52,729 bases of DNA from Flavobacteriales bacterium UBA1937 (GTDB lineage Bacteria > Bacteroidota > Bacteroidia > Flavobacteriales > Weeksellaceae), in assembly GCA_002337005.1 (NCBI GenBank), contig DDFD01000082.1, positions 1-52,729 on the forward strand. Reading direction: 5' to 3'. The position numbers and the translations under genes are program-made. Under the pieces are notes generated by a model. It did not search any database and had not been told where the DNA came from. It saw only the letters and a program-made list of their open reading frames with translations. Numbering within the stretch: position 1 is the stretch's first letter; each line of letters opens with the position of its first letter. Of the stretch, positions 45,804-52,729 are shown one piece after another.

Positions 45804-46877
45804 TTATATCCATTGATAATGCTGATTAAGAAGCAATACAGCTCCTGTAACCAGTAAGTTTACTAATGCCAGCGGAATTAAAGTTTTCCAACCAAGGTGC
45901 ATTAATTGGTCATATCTAAAACGTGGAAGCGTCCATCTAATCCACATAAAAGTTAAGATTACACAGAACGTTTTTACCAAGAAAATTACGATGCTTAAAA
46001 TTCCTATTATATTTTCTGCAAAAACTTCACCCTTAGCACCAATTAAATATTGATGTAAACTTTCTAATCCTGGGAAATTATAACTTCCTAAGAATAAGGT
46101 AGTGATTAGTGCCGAAGAAATAAACATATTTACATATTCTCCGAAAAGGAAAAGTCCTAATTTCATTGCAGAATATTCTGTATGGAAACCACCTACCAAT
46201 TCTGTTTCACATTCTGGTAAATCAAAAGGGGCTCTATTGGTTTCAGCCAAAGCAGCTACAAAAAACACCAAAAATGCAATCGGTTGAAAGAAAATATTCC
46301 ATCCTAATCCATAAAAATCAGATTGATTAGCAGCAATTTCTTTTAAATCTAAAGATCCATTCATCAAGATAATTGCTAGTAATGCCAATCCCATTGCCAA
46401 TTCATAAGAAATCATTTGAGATGAAGCTCTAATAGCTCCCATCAAAGCAAATTTATTATTAGAAGCCCAACCTCCTAGCATAATTCCGTAAACTCCTATA
46501 GAAACCATTCCCATTAAATAGAGAACGCCTACATCTATATTAGCAACCTGTAAATCGTAAGATTCTCCGCCAAAGTTAAGTGAAGTTCCCCAAGGAATAA
46601 CAGCTCCGGTAATTAATGAAATAAACATGACTAAACCTGGCCCGAAAAAAAATAGAAATTTTTCTGCTTTTTCTGGAATAAAGTCTTCTTTGAAGAAAAA
46701 TTTACCACCATCTGCTAAAGGTTGTAGCAAACCGAATTTCCAAGTTCTGTTTGGTCCAATTCTGTCTTGCATAATTGCAGCTACTTTTCTTTCTGCCCAA
46801 GTGGAGTAGGCTGCTACTGCCATAGATAGCGCAAAAAGTGATACTACAAGTATTGTTTTAAATATAATTAAATCCAT
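45804..46877 (-). CDS. nuoH: NADH-quinone oxidoreductase subunit H
   Basis: 357-aa membrane subunit forming the quinone cavity with nuoB and nuoD. TWAERKVAAIMQDRIGPNR and ALAETNRAPFDLPECETELVGGFHTEYS are its hallmark loops, with eight or so helices. It lies between nuoG and nuoI, with spacers of 72 and 78 bases filled by low-complexity repeats. Confidence 0.97.
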   Translation of the reverse strand: MDLIIFKTILVVSLFALSMAVAAYSTWAERKVAAIMQDRIGPNRTWKFGLLQPLADGGKFFFKEDFIPEKAEKFLFFFGPGLVMFISLITGAVIPWGTSLNFGGESYDLQVANIDVGVLYLMGMVSIGVYGIMLGGWASNNKFALMGAIRASSQMISYELAMGLALLAIILMNGSLDLKEIAANQSDFYGLGWNIFFQPIAFLVFFVAALAETNRAPFDLPECETELVGGFHTEYSAMKLGLFLFGEYVNMFISSALITTLFLGSYNFPGLESLHQYLIGAKGEVFAENIIGILSIVIFLVKTFCVILTFMWIRWTLPRFRYDQLMHLGWKTLIPLALVNLLVTGAVLLLNQHYQWI

Positions 46878-46885
46878 TTTTGTAA

Positions 46886-46913
46886 GATTTGAGATTTGAG
46901 ATTTGAAATTCGA
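46886..46913. repeat. Low-complexity repeat between nuoG and nuoH
   Basis: GATTTGAGATTTGAGATTTG and AAATTCGAG follow each other, i.e. three to four GATTTGA units. It is the reverse complement of the repeat inside valS. A related GTTAGATTTCAGATTTCAAA tract lies between nuoI and nuoH (45729-45770). Confidence 0.65.
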
Positions 46914-46949
46914 GATAGATTGTTATCCTCTATTCAAAAATCTTTTCCT

Positions 46950-47954
46950 TTATTCTAAATTATCTTTATTACTAATTTCTTTAGCTGTTTCGTTTTCTAA
47001 CCTTTTTACTTCCATATCTTGTGGTTTCATATAATGGTTAGCCGAAATTACAGAATGTCTGCTGATGTGTCTTGGTCCTTCTATATTCCAATATTTCACA
47101 TCTTTTCTCTCGAATCTACATTCGTTACAGATAAATTCTTCTACTTCACCGTATTGGTCTTTTCTGGCAGTTACCCTCAGTATTTCGTCACCTTTCATCC
47201 AAAGAACAGCTTTTCCGCTACATTTTTCGCATTGGCAAGTAGCATCTACTGGTTTTGTAAACCAAACTCTGCTAGAGAAACGGAACGTTTTATCTGTAAG
47301 CGCACCTACAGGACAAACATCGATCACATTTCCAGAAAAATCGTTGGTAATAGCTTTATTAAGGTAAGTAGAGATTTCTGCTTTTTCTCCTCTGAAAAGA
47401 ATTCCGTGGTCACGTTGATCGGTTAATTGATTGGCAACCAATACACATCTAGCGCACAGAATACATCTGTTCATATTCAGTTTAATATTTGGGCCAAGAT
47501 CATCTGCTTCATAAGTATTTCTTTCGAAATCCGTTCTGGTCATTTGATTTCCGTGTTCGTAGCCTAAATCCTGAAGGTGACATTCACCAGCTTGATCACA
47601 AATAGGGCAATCTAGAGGATGGTTGAGCAATAAAAATTCAGTAACTGCTTTTCTGGCTTCCTGAGTTTTTTCTGAGGTAAGGTTTTTTACTTCCATACCA
47701 TCCATCACAGTAGTTCTACAGCTTGCTACTAATTTTGGCATAGGTCTAGGGTCTGCTTCAGAACCTTTAGAAACTTCTACCAAACAAGTTCTACATCTAC
47801 CACCACTGTTTTCTAATTTGCTGTAATAACACATTGCTGGCGGAACAGATTTTCCACCAATTTGACGGGCAGCATTTAAGATGGTAGTTCCAGGAGCTAC
47901 TTCTGTGGTTTGTCCGTCTATTGTTATTTTAAATTTTTTAATTTCTTCGCTCAT
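46950..47954 (-). CDS. nuoG: Short NuoG-type Fe-S subunit of complex I
   Basis: 334 aa, about a third of the length of E. coli NuoG. It has a [2Fe-2S] ferredoxin domain (Cx11CxxC in CYYSKLENSGGRCRTC, plus SCRTT), the His-Cys3 cluster motif HPLDCPICDQAGEC, and a [4Fe-4S] motif CILCARC...DVCP. A last small domain, CQCEKC...CNEC, may hold another cluster. The large molybdopterin-like C-terminal domain is missing, as is usual in Flavobacteria to my knowledge. It carries electrons from nuoF toward nuoI. Two unrelated genes separate it from nuoF. Confidence 0.93.
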   Translation of the reverse strand: MSEEIKKFKITIDGQTTEVAPGTTILNAARQIGGKSVPPAMCYYSKLENSGGRCRTCLVEVSKGSEADPRPMPKLVASCRTTVMDGMEVKNLTSEKTQEARKAVTEFLLLNHPLDCPICDQAGECHLQDLGYEHGNQMTRTDFERNTYEADDLGPNIKLNMNRCILCARCVLVANQLTDQRDHGILFRGEKAEISTYLNKAITNDFSGNVIDVCPVGALTDKTFRFSSRVWFTKPVDATCQCEKCSGKAVLWMKGDEILRVTARKDQYGEVEEFICNECRFERKDVKYWNIEGPRHISRHSVISANHYMKPQDMEVKRLENETAKEISNKDNLE

Positions 47955-48050
47955 AATATTGCAATTCGTTTTTTTGCAAAGGTTTTTATTTAATTATTTA
48001 AAATTGAATATATTCTGTTTCTGCTTTAATATGTTGGGATGCAACTTCTT

Positions 48051-48659
48051 TTAAATTTTCCAGACCTTCAATTTTTTTTTTGCTTTTATCAAATCTTCTA
48101 ATAAGTATGAAAGGTTTTTCATATCTTTTAGAGTTGCACTATTTTTTAAAACGGAAAACTTTTTCTCAAAATCAGCTATTTTGTTATTATAGTTATTTTT
48201 TTCTCCTTCATAGATTTTAATGAAATCATCACTGAGTTCAACATTATATGTGATTTTTAATTTATCTTTTTCAGTATTTGAACAATATCTTTTTCCACCA
48301 GGAAACCAAACTACAACATTTTGAATTGATTCAGGTTCTATTATAATAATTTTTTCATCAAAAGCCCCATAGTACCTAGGAAATTCGGCTGGACTAGATG
48401 TAGTAATATTAGTATCACACTCTTTAATGTAAGAATAATCTAAACCACTTGATTTTAATCCAACATATGCTCGAGAATCAAGATATAGATTTCCTACTAA
48501 TTTTATAGTATCTTTTGATATATTTTTTAGCTCTAATTTTAATTTATCTTGTACATCTATTTTTCCAATTGGCTTAATTTCAAGAGGAGATTTTTGAGAA
48601 TAAGCTATTATTGAAAATAATAAAAAAATAAGATTAAATAATTTTAATTTGATAGTCAT
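48051..48659 (-). CDS. Secreted hypothetical protein inside the nuo operon
   Basis: About 202 aa with signal peptide MTIKLKLFNLIFLLFSIIAYSQ; I use the ATG at 48659. The mature part is beta-rich (KLKLELKNISKDTIKLVGNLY) with a C-terminal charged helix. It stops at KKKLKVWKI after a run of ten A bases (complement of 48072-48081). With one more A the frame would run on to 47998 through ENLKEVASQHIKAETEYIQF, a plausible extension of the helix. Function unknown; the gene sits between the barrel gene and nuoG. Confidence 0.6.
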   Translation of the reverse strand: MTIKLKLFNLIFLLFSIIAYSQKSPLEIKPIGKIDVQDKLKLELKNISKDTIKLVGNLYLDSRAYVGLKSSGLDYSYIKECDTNITTSSPAEFPRYYGAFDEKIIIIEPESIQNVVVWFPGGKRYCSNTEKDKLKITYNVELSDDFIKIYEGEKNNYNNKIADFEKKFSVLKNSATLKDMKNLSYLLEDLIKAKKKLKVWKI

Positions 48660-48693
48660 TTTATTTATATTTTTCAATTTTAGCAGATTATTC

Positions 48694-49539
48694 TTACTTC
48701 TTTTTAATGTTAAAAACATAACCAATACCAAAGTTGATTTGTCCGAAAACAAAATCGTGAGACGCTTTGTCTGGTTTATTATTGAGAGTAGTTTTTACAT
48801 CAGGCATATTAATGTATCCGAATTTACCTTCTACTCTTGCCATTAATCTTTTCCAAAAAATAAAATTAATGTTGGTTCTTACATCTGCTCCGAAGCCTGC
48901 AATGTGAAATCTATCACTTCTTTCATTACCAAAAAGTTTCACATTACTTTTGGGAATCATAACACCCAAACCACCTCCATAAGCCCAAAGAATTTCTACA
49001 TTTTTTTTAGCATATAAATTTTTATATTTTTCTAAACCTGCATTCACGTAGTTTAAACCGTCTGTATGTTCGAAGGTTAAGAACTTTTCGTCTGCCAGAT
49101 TTACTTTTCCGTTTTGTACCATATTTGCATACGTAGGATCAGAAATATTACCTGTAAAATCTACGGTTTGGTTTTGATCCATCACATATTTCATGTGGTC
49201 TTGAGCAATTACAATAGCCAAATTATCTTTAATAAAATAACCATATCTGAAATTAAATTGAGGAATAGACACCTCTTTTGGATTGATGTAATCCCAACTT
49301 AAATCAGATGGTCTATCGTGTGCTACTACATTATGCAAAACAAAATCATATCCGTTTCCTTTGAAATGAATGTCAGATTTTGAGAAAGCTGCTCTATTCC
49401 AACCCCAAAAAACGAACATTGTTCCTTTTTTACCAAAAGGTTTTTTAGAACCAATTTCTGTGTTCTCATCATTTGAATTTTGTCCGAAAACAAAACTCCC
49501 TACAAAAAATATTAAAAATATTTTAAAAAATTTCTTCAT
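48694..49539 (-). CDS. Outer-membrane beta-barrel protein inside the nuo operon
   Basis: 281 aa with signal peptide MKKFFKIFLIFFVGSFVFGQ. The mature part shows repeated amphipathic strands (GTMFVFWGWNRAAFSKSDIHF, ISIPQFNFRYGYFI-type, FHIAGFGADVRTNINFIFW, FVFGQINFGIGYVFN) and ends in an aromatic strand, as in small outer-membrane barrels. It begins one base after the nuoF stop, so it must be co-transcribed with complex I, yet it is not a complex I subunit. I recall similar proteins in other Flavobacteria, without known role. Confidence 0.75.
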   Translation of the reverse strand: MKKFFKIFLIFFVGSFVFGQNSNDENTEIGSKKPFGKKGTMFVFWGWNRAAFSKSDIHFKGNGYDFVLHNVVAHDRPSDLSWDYINPKEVSIPQFNFRYGYFIKDNLAIVIAQDHMKYVMDQNQTVDFTGNISDPTYANMVQNGKVNLADEKFLTFEHTDGLNYVNAGLEKYKNLYAKKNVEILWAYGGGLGVMIPKSNVKLFGNERSDRFHIAGFGADVRTNINFIFWKRLMARVEGKFGYINMPDVKTTLNNKPDKASHDFVFGQINFGIGYVFNIKKK

Positions 49540-49540
49540 T

Positions 49541-50896
49541 TTATTGTTTCTCTATTACTGGTAACGGATCTGCATAATGTGCTAATCCATAATTTTGAGT
49601 TTGGCTAAGTTCAGGATTGTTTACATGCCATTCAAACTCATCTCTAAAGTGACGAATGGCTGCCGCTACAGGCCAAGCTGCGGCATCTCCTAATGGACAA
49701 ATGGTATTTCCTTCGATTTTTCTTTGGATATCCCAAAGTAAATCAATGTCTTTCATTTCTCCTTTTCCAGATTCTATTTTTTTCAAAATTTTATACATCC
49801 ATCCTGTTCCTTCTCGGCATGGGGTACATTGACCGCAACTTTCGTGATTGTAGAAATGCGCCAAAGTCATTGTATGTTTTACTACACATTGGTCTTCATC
49901 TAAAACAATGAAACCTCCAGAACCCATCATAGTTCCTGTAGCGAAACCTCCATCTGCTAGAGATTCATAGTTCATATATCTAGGTTCGCCAGTTGCTGTT
50001 TTTAATAATAAATTCGCAGGAACAATAGGTACAGAAGAACCACCTGGGATACAAGCTTTCAGTTTTTTACCATTAGCAATTCCTCCACAATATTCTTGAG
50101 AATAGATAAATTCTTCTACCGTGATGGTCATATCTATTTCATAAACACCAGGTTTATTGATGTTTCCACAAGCAGAGATTAATTTAGTACCAGTAGAACG
50201 ACCTACACCAATTTTAGCATATTCGGCACCTGTAATATCTATAATAGGAACTACAGCAGCTATGGTTTCTACGTTATTAACCACAGTAGGGCATTGCCAA
50301 AGACCTTTTACCGCAGGGAAAGGTGGTTTCAATCTAGGATTTCCACGTTTTCCTTCCAGAGATTCTAGAAGTGCAGTTTCTTCTCCACAGATGTAAGCAC
50401 CAGCTCCTCTTTGTACATAAATTTCTAAATCAAAACCGCTTCCTAAAATATTTTTACCCAAGAAACCTGCTTTTTTTGCTTCTTCTATAGCTTCTTCTAG
50501 AATATCAGGAATCCAAGAATATTCTCCTCTAATGTAGATATAAGAAGTATTAGAACCCAATGCAAAAGAGGCAATAATCATCCCTTCAATCAAAAGATGA
50601 GGGATAAATTCCATCAAATATCTGTCTTTGAAAGTTCCTGGTTCAGATTCGTCTGCATTTACTACCAAATATCTGGGTACACCTTCTGGTTTTGCTAGGA
50701 AACTCCATTTCATACCTGTAGGGAAACCAGCACCACCACGACCTCTAAGACCAGAAGTTTTTACTTCTTCCACAATTTGGTCTGGAGTCATTTTAAGTGC
50801 TTTTTCTACAGATTGATAGCCACCATTTTTTCTATAGGTGTCAAAATATCTGATGCCTTCTATGTGAGCGTTTTTAAGTAAAAGTTTTTTACTCAT
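49541..50896 (-). CDS. nuoF: NADH-quinone oxidoreductase subunit F
   Basis: 451-aa NADH- and FMN-binding subunit. GRGGAGFPTGMKW and GEETALLESLEGKRGNPR bind FMN/NADH. ESCGQCTPCREGTGW plus the later ICPLGDAAAWP provides the [4Fe-4S] cluster N3. It is 11 bases after nuoE. It takes electrons from NADH and passes them to NuoG. Confidence 0.97.
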   Translation of the reverse strand: MSKKLLLKNAHIEGIRYFDTYRKNGGYQSVEKALKMTPDQIVEEVKTSGLRGRGGAGFPTGMKWSFLAKPEGVPRYLVVNADESEPGTFKDRYLMEFIPHLLIEGMIIASFALGSNTSYIYIRGEYSWIPDILEEAIEEAKKAGFLGKNILGSGFDLEIYVQRGAGAYICGEETALLESLEGKRGNPRLKPPFPAVKGLWQCPTVVNNVETIAAVVPIIDITGAEYAKIGVGRSTGTKLISACGNINKPGVYEIDMTITVEEFIYSQEYCGGIANGKKLKACIPGGSSVPIVPANLLLKTATGEPRYMNYESLADGGFATGTMMGSGGFIVLDEDQCVVKHTMTLAHFYNHESCGQCTPCREGTGWMYKILKKIESGKGEMKDIDLLWDIQRKIEGNTICPLGDAAAWPVAAAIRHFRDEFEWHVNNPELSQTQNYGLAHYADPLPVIEKQ

Positions 50897-50907
50897 ACCA
50901 TTTTATA

Positions 50908-51417
50908 TTAATCAATAGCGATGTTTCCTTGTCTGCAAAGTTCAAGGATTTCATCTACTTTTTCTTTAGTTAAATTTTCGTGATAGAATTTGCCAAGCTG
51001 CATCATCGGAGCATAACCGCATGCGCCTAGACATTCTGCAGGTTTTAAAGTAAATAGACCATCTGCAGTAGTTTCGCCAGCCTTTATTCCTAGTTTTTCT
51101 TTGATATGATTTACAATGTCATCACTACCTCTTAACATACAAGGTCCTGTTACACAAACTTCTAATACATATTTTCCTACAGGTTTCATATTAAACATCG
51201 TGTAAAAAGTGGCTACTTCATACACTTCTATAGGTAGAATATCTAATATGTTTGCTACATAATCCATTACAGGAACATCTAACCAACCGCCAAATTCTTT
51301 TTGTGCCAAATGTAGCACAGGAATAAGCGCAGATTTTTGTTTGCCTTCAGGATATCTAGCAATAATTTGTTTTACTTTTTCTAAAGTTTCTGGTTTAAAA
51401 GCAATTGTTTCGCTCAT
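50908..51417 (-). CDS. nuoE: NADH-quinone oxidoreductase subunit E
   Basis: 169-aa thioredoxin-like subunit with a [2Fe-2S] cluster (N1a) held by CVTGPC and CLGAC. The helical N terminus (ALIPVLHLAQKEFGGWL) is typical. It lies between nuoD and nuoF. Confidence 0.97.
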   Translation of the reverse strand: MSETIAFKPETLEKVKQIIARYPEGKQKSALIPVLHLAQKEFGGWLDVPVMDYVANILDILPIEVYEVATFYTMFNMKPVGKYVLEVCVTGPCMLRGSDDIVNHIKEKLGIKAGETTADGLFTLKPAECLGACGYAPMMQLGKFYHENLTKEKVDEILELCRQGNIAID

Positions 51418-51489
51418 TTTTATGTCTAATGTATTAGTGTAAAATGTACAAAGTACTTTTTACGGTTATACTTTTTACTTTTTACAATA

Positions 51490-52713
51490 TTATCCGTCTA
51501 ATTCTCCTGCAATTACATTCATACTACTCATCGTAACGATGGCGTCTGAAATTACAGATCCTTTTATCATCTCAGGATATGCCTGATAATAAATGAAACA
51601 AGGTCTTCTAAAGTGTAATCTGTATGGAGTTCTACCACCATCACTTACTAAATAAAATCCTAGTTCACCGTTACCTCCTTCTACAGAGTGATATACTTCA
51701 CCAGTAGGTACATCTGTTTCTCCCATTACAATTTTGAAATGGTAGATTAGAGCTTCCATTTTGGTATATACATCTGCTTTTTCTGGTAAGAAAAATTCTG
51801 GTACATCTGCATGGCAATCACCTTCTGGTAAATTTTTGTAAGCTTGTTCTATAATTTTAAGACTTTCCCAGATTTCTTGCTGACGAACCATAAATCTATC
51901 ATAAGTATCACCAGCAGTTCCTAGTGGAATCATAAAATCAAAATCTTCATAAGATGAATATGGAGCAGCTACTCTCACGTCATAATCTACACCAGCAGCT
52001 CTTAGATTAGGACCTGCGAAACTATAGTTCAAAGCACGTTCTGCACTTATAGCACCAGCTCCTATAGTTCTGTCCATAAATATTCTGTTTCTTTCTAAAA
52101 GTGTACAAAACTCTTGGAATCTTTTCGGGAATGTTTTTAAGAAATCTTTCAATAATTCGTGGAATTTTGGCGTAAAATCTCTTTCGAAACCTCCTATTCT
52201 TCCCATATTGGTAGTCATTCTCGCACCACACACTTGCTCATAAAGGTCATAAATTTTTTCTCTGTCTTGGAAAACATAAGTAAAACCTGTAAGAGCGCCT
52301 GTATCTACACCAATTACCGAATTACAAACCAAATGATCTGCTATTCTTGCCAATTCCATCATAATTACACGCATATACTGAGCTCTTTTAGGCAGTTCTA
52401 CCCCCAAAAGTTTTTCTATCGTCATATGCCATCCCATATTATTAATAGGAGCGGAACAATAATTAAGACGGTCTGTAAGTGTGGTAATTTGATTAAAAGG
52501 TCTGCGCTCTGCTATTTTTTCAAAAGCTCTGTGAATATAACCTACCGTCTGTTCACTGTGCAGAATTCTCTCGCCGTCCATCGTCAATATGTTTTGGAAA
52601 ATCCCGTGAGTTGCAGGGTGAGTAGGCCCTAAATTGAGGGTGTATAATTGCCCATCAATTTGCTCTTGAGAATCATATTGGCTAAGTATATTTGATAATT
52701 GATTGTCTTTCAT
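51490..52713 (-). CDS. nuoD: NADH-quinone oxidoreductase subunit D
   Basis: 407-aa 49-kDa-type subunit that forms the quinone site. GPTHPATHGIFQNILTMDGE with its conserved His pair and the RIADHLV segment are clear. It is a separate NuoD, not a NuoCD fusion. The window ends 16 bases upstream of its start, so nuoC (and nuoA, nuoB) presumably precede it outside. Confidence 0.97.
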   Translation of the reverse strand: MKDNQLSNILSQYDSQEQIDGQLYTLNLGPTHPATHGIFQNILTMDGERILHSEQTVGYIHRAFEKIAERRPFNQITTLTDRLNYCSAPINNMGWHMTIEKLLGVELPKRAQYMRVIMMELARIADHLVCNSVIGVDTGALTGFTYVFQDREKIYDLYEQVCGARMTTNMGRIGGFERDFTPKFHELLKDFLKTFPKRFQEFCTLLERNRIFMDRTIGAGAISAERALNYSFAGPNLRAAGVDYDVRVAAPYSSYEDFDFMIPLGTAGDTYDRFMVRQQEIWESLKIIEQAYKNLPEGDCHADVPEFFLPEKADVYTKMEALIYHFKIVMGETDVPTGEVYHSVEGGNGELGFYLVSDGGRTPYRLHFRRPCFIYYQAYPEMIKGSVISDAIVTMSSMNVIAGELDG

Positions 52714-52729
52714 AGTTGCTTTTGGCTTT

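Noticed and set aside
47019..47426. 135-codon plus-strand frame opposite nuoG
   Set aside because: Shadow of the Fe-S protein gene; no signal or domain.
52159..52632. 157-codon open frame on the plus strand opposite nuoD
   Set aside because: nuoD is certain from its motifs; the opposite frame is rich in Ser, Tyr and Cys and has no domain.

Overview
This AT-rich window reads as chromosome from a member of the Flavobacteriia, most likely a Chryseobacterium/Cloacibacterium-like Weeksellaceae. That placement is inferred from protein style: DUF5606, DUF4241, a short NuoG, separate nuoC/nuoD layout, secreted proteins ending their signal peptides in ..AQ/SQ, and Bacteroidetes-type promoters with a TAnnTTTG -7 box. 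No tRNA, rRNA, CRISPR array, prophage or full insertion sequence was found.

Layout. 1-6245 (+): valS, a DUF4241 protein, a PfkB sugar kinase, an alpha/beta hydrolase and an HD phosphohydrolase. 6242-8177: a beta-barrel protein (-) and a small membrane protein (+). 8196-11370 (+): a MITE-like element, then a promoter, a 25-codon leader peptide, an attenuator-like terminator and the operon rtcB-prfH-TPR, an RNA ligase paired with a release-factor-like rescue protein (ribosome/rRNA repair). 11392-13187 (-): an orphan umuC and a small BamE-like protein. 13381-20088 (-): a surface adhesin locus. It encodes a roughly 1,800-residue lectin/TSP3/cadherin-like adhesin split by a one-base frameshift, a small secreted partner and a secreted hypothetical protein, with a divergent membrane-anchored AraC regulator (20272-21249).

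21372-27641: Fe-S carriers (apbC, NifU-C), a lipoprotein, ppx and sixA (-), ruvX-def, DUF5606 and mazG. 27785-37340 (-): a CocE-type secreted hydrolase, a membrane protein, and a drug-export operon tetR-tolC-hlyD-ATPase-ATPase-permease-permease that resembles the E. coli cecR-ybhGFSR locus with ybhF split in two. 37505-39198 (-): an MBL-fold hydrolase and a four-helix membrane protein, set among copies of a GC-rich intergenic repeat. 39565-52713 (-): the respiratory complex I operon from nuoD to nuoN. It is interrupted between nuoF and nuoG by an outer-membrane barrel gene and a secreted hypothetical gene. nuoA-C presumably lie beyond the right edge.

Three points deserve a second look. First, the leader upstream of rtcB-prfH has four short segments that can pair in mutually exclusive ways (1:2, 2:3, 3:4), as in classic translation-sensing attenuators; this would let stalled or damaged ribosomes switch on a ribosome-repair operon. 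Second, an almost identical 20-bp palindrome lies in front of the efflux tetR and in the divergent adhesin/araC control region, suggesting one regulator for both. Third, the giant adhesin is broken by a single missing base inside a tandemly repeated module.
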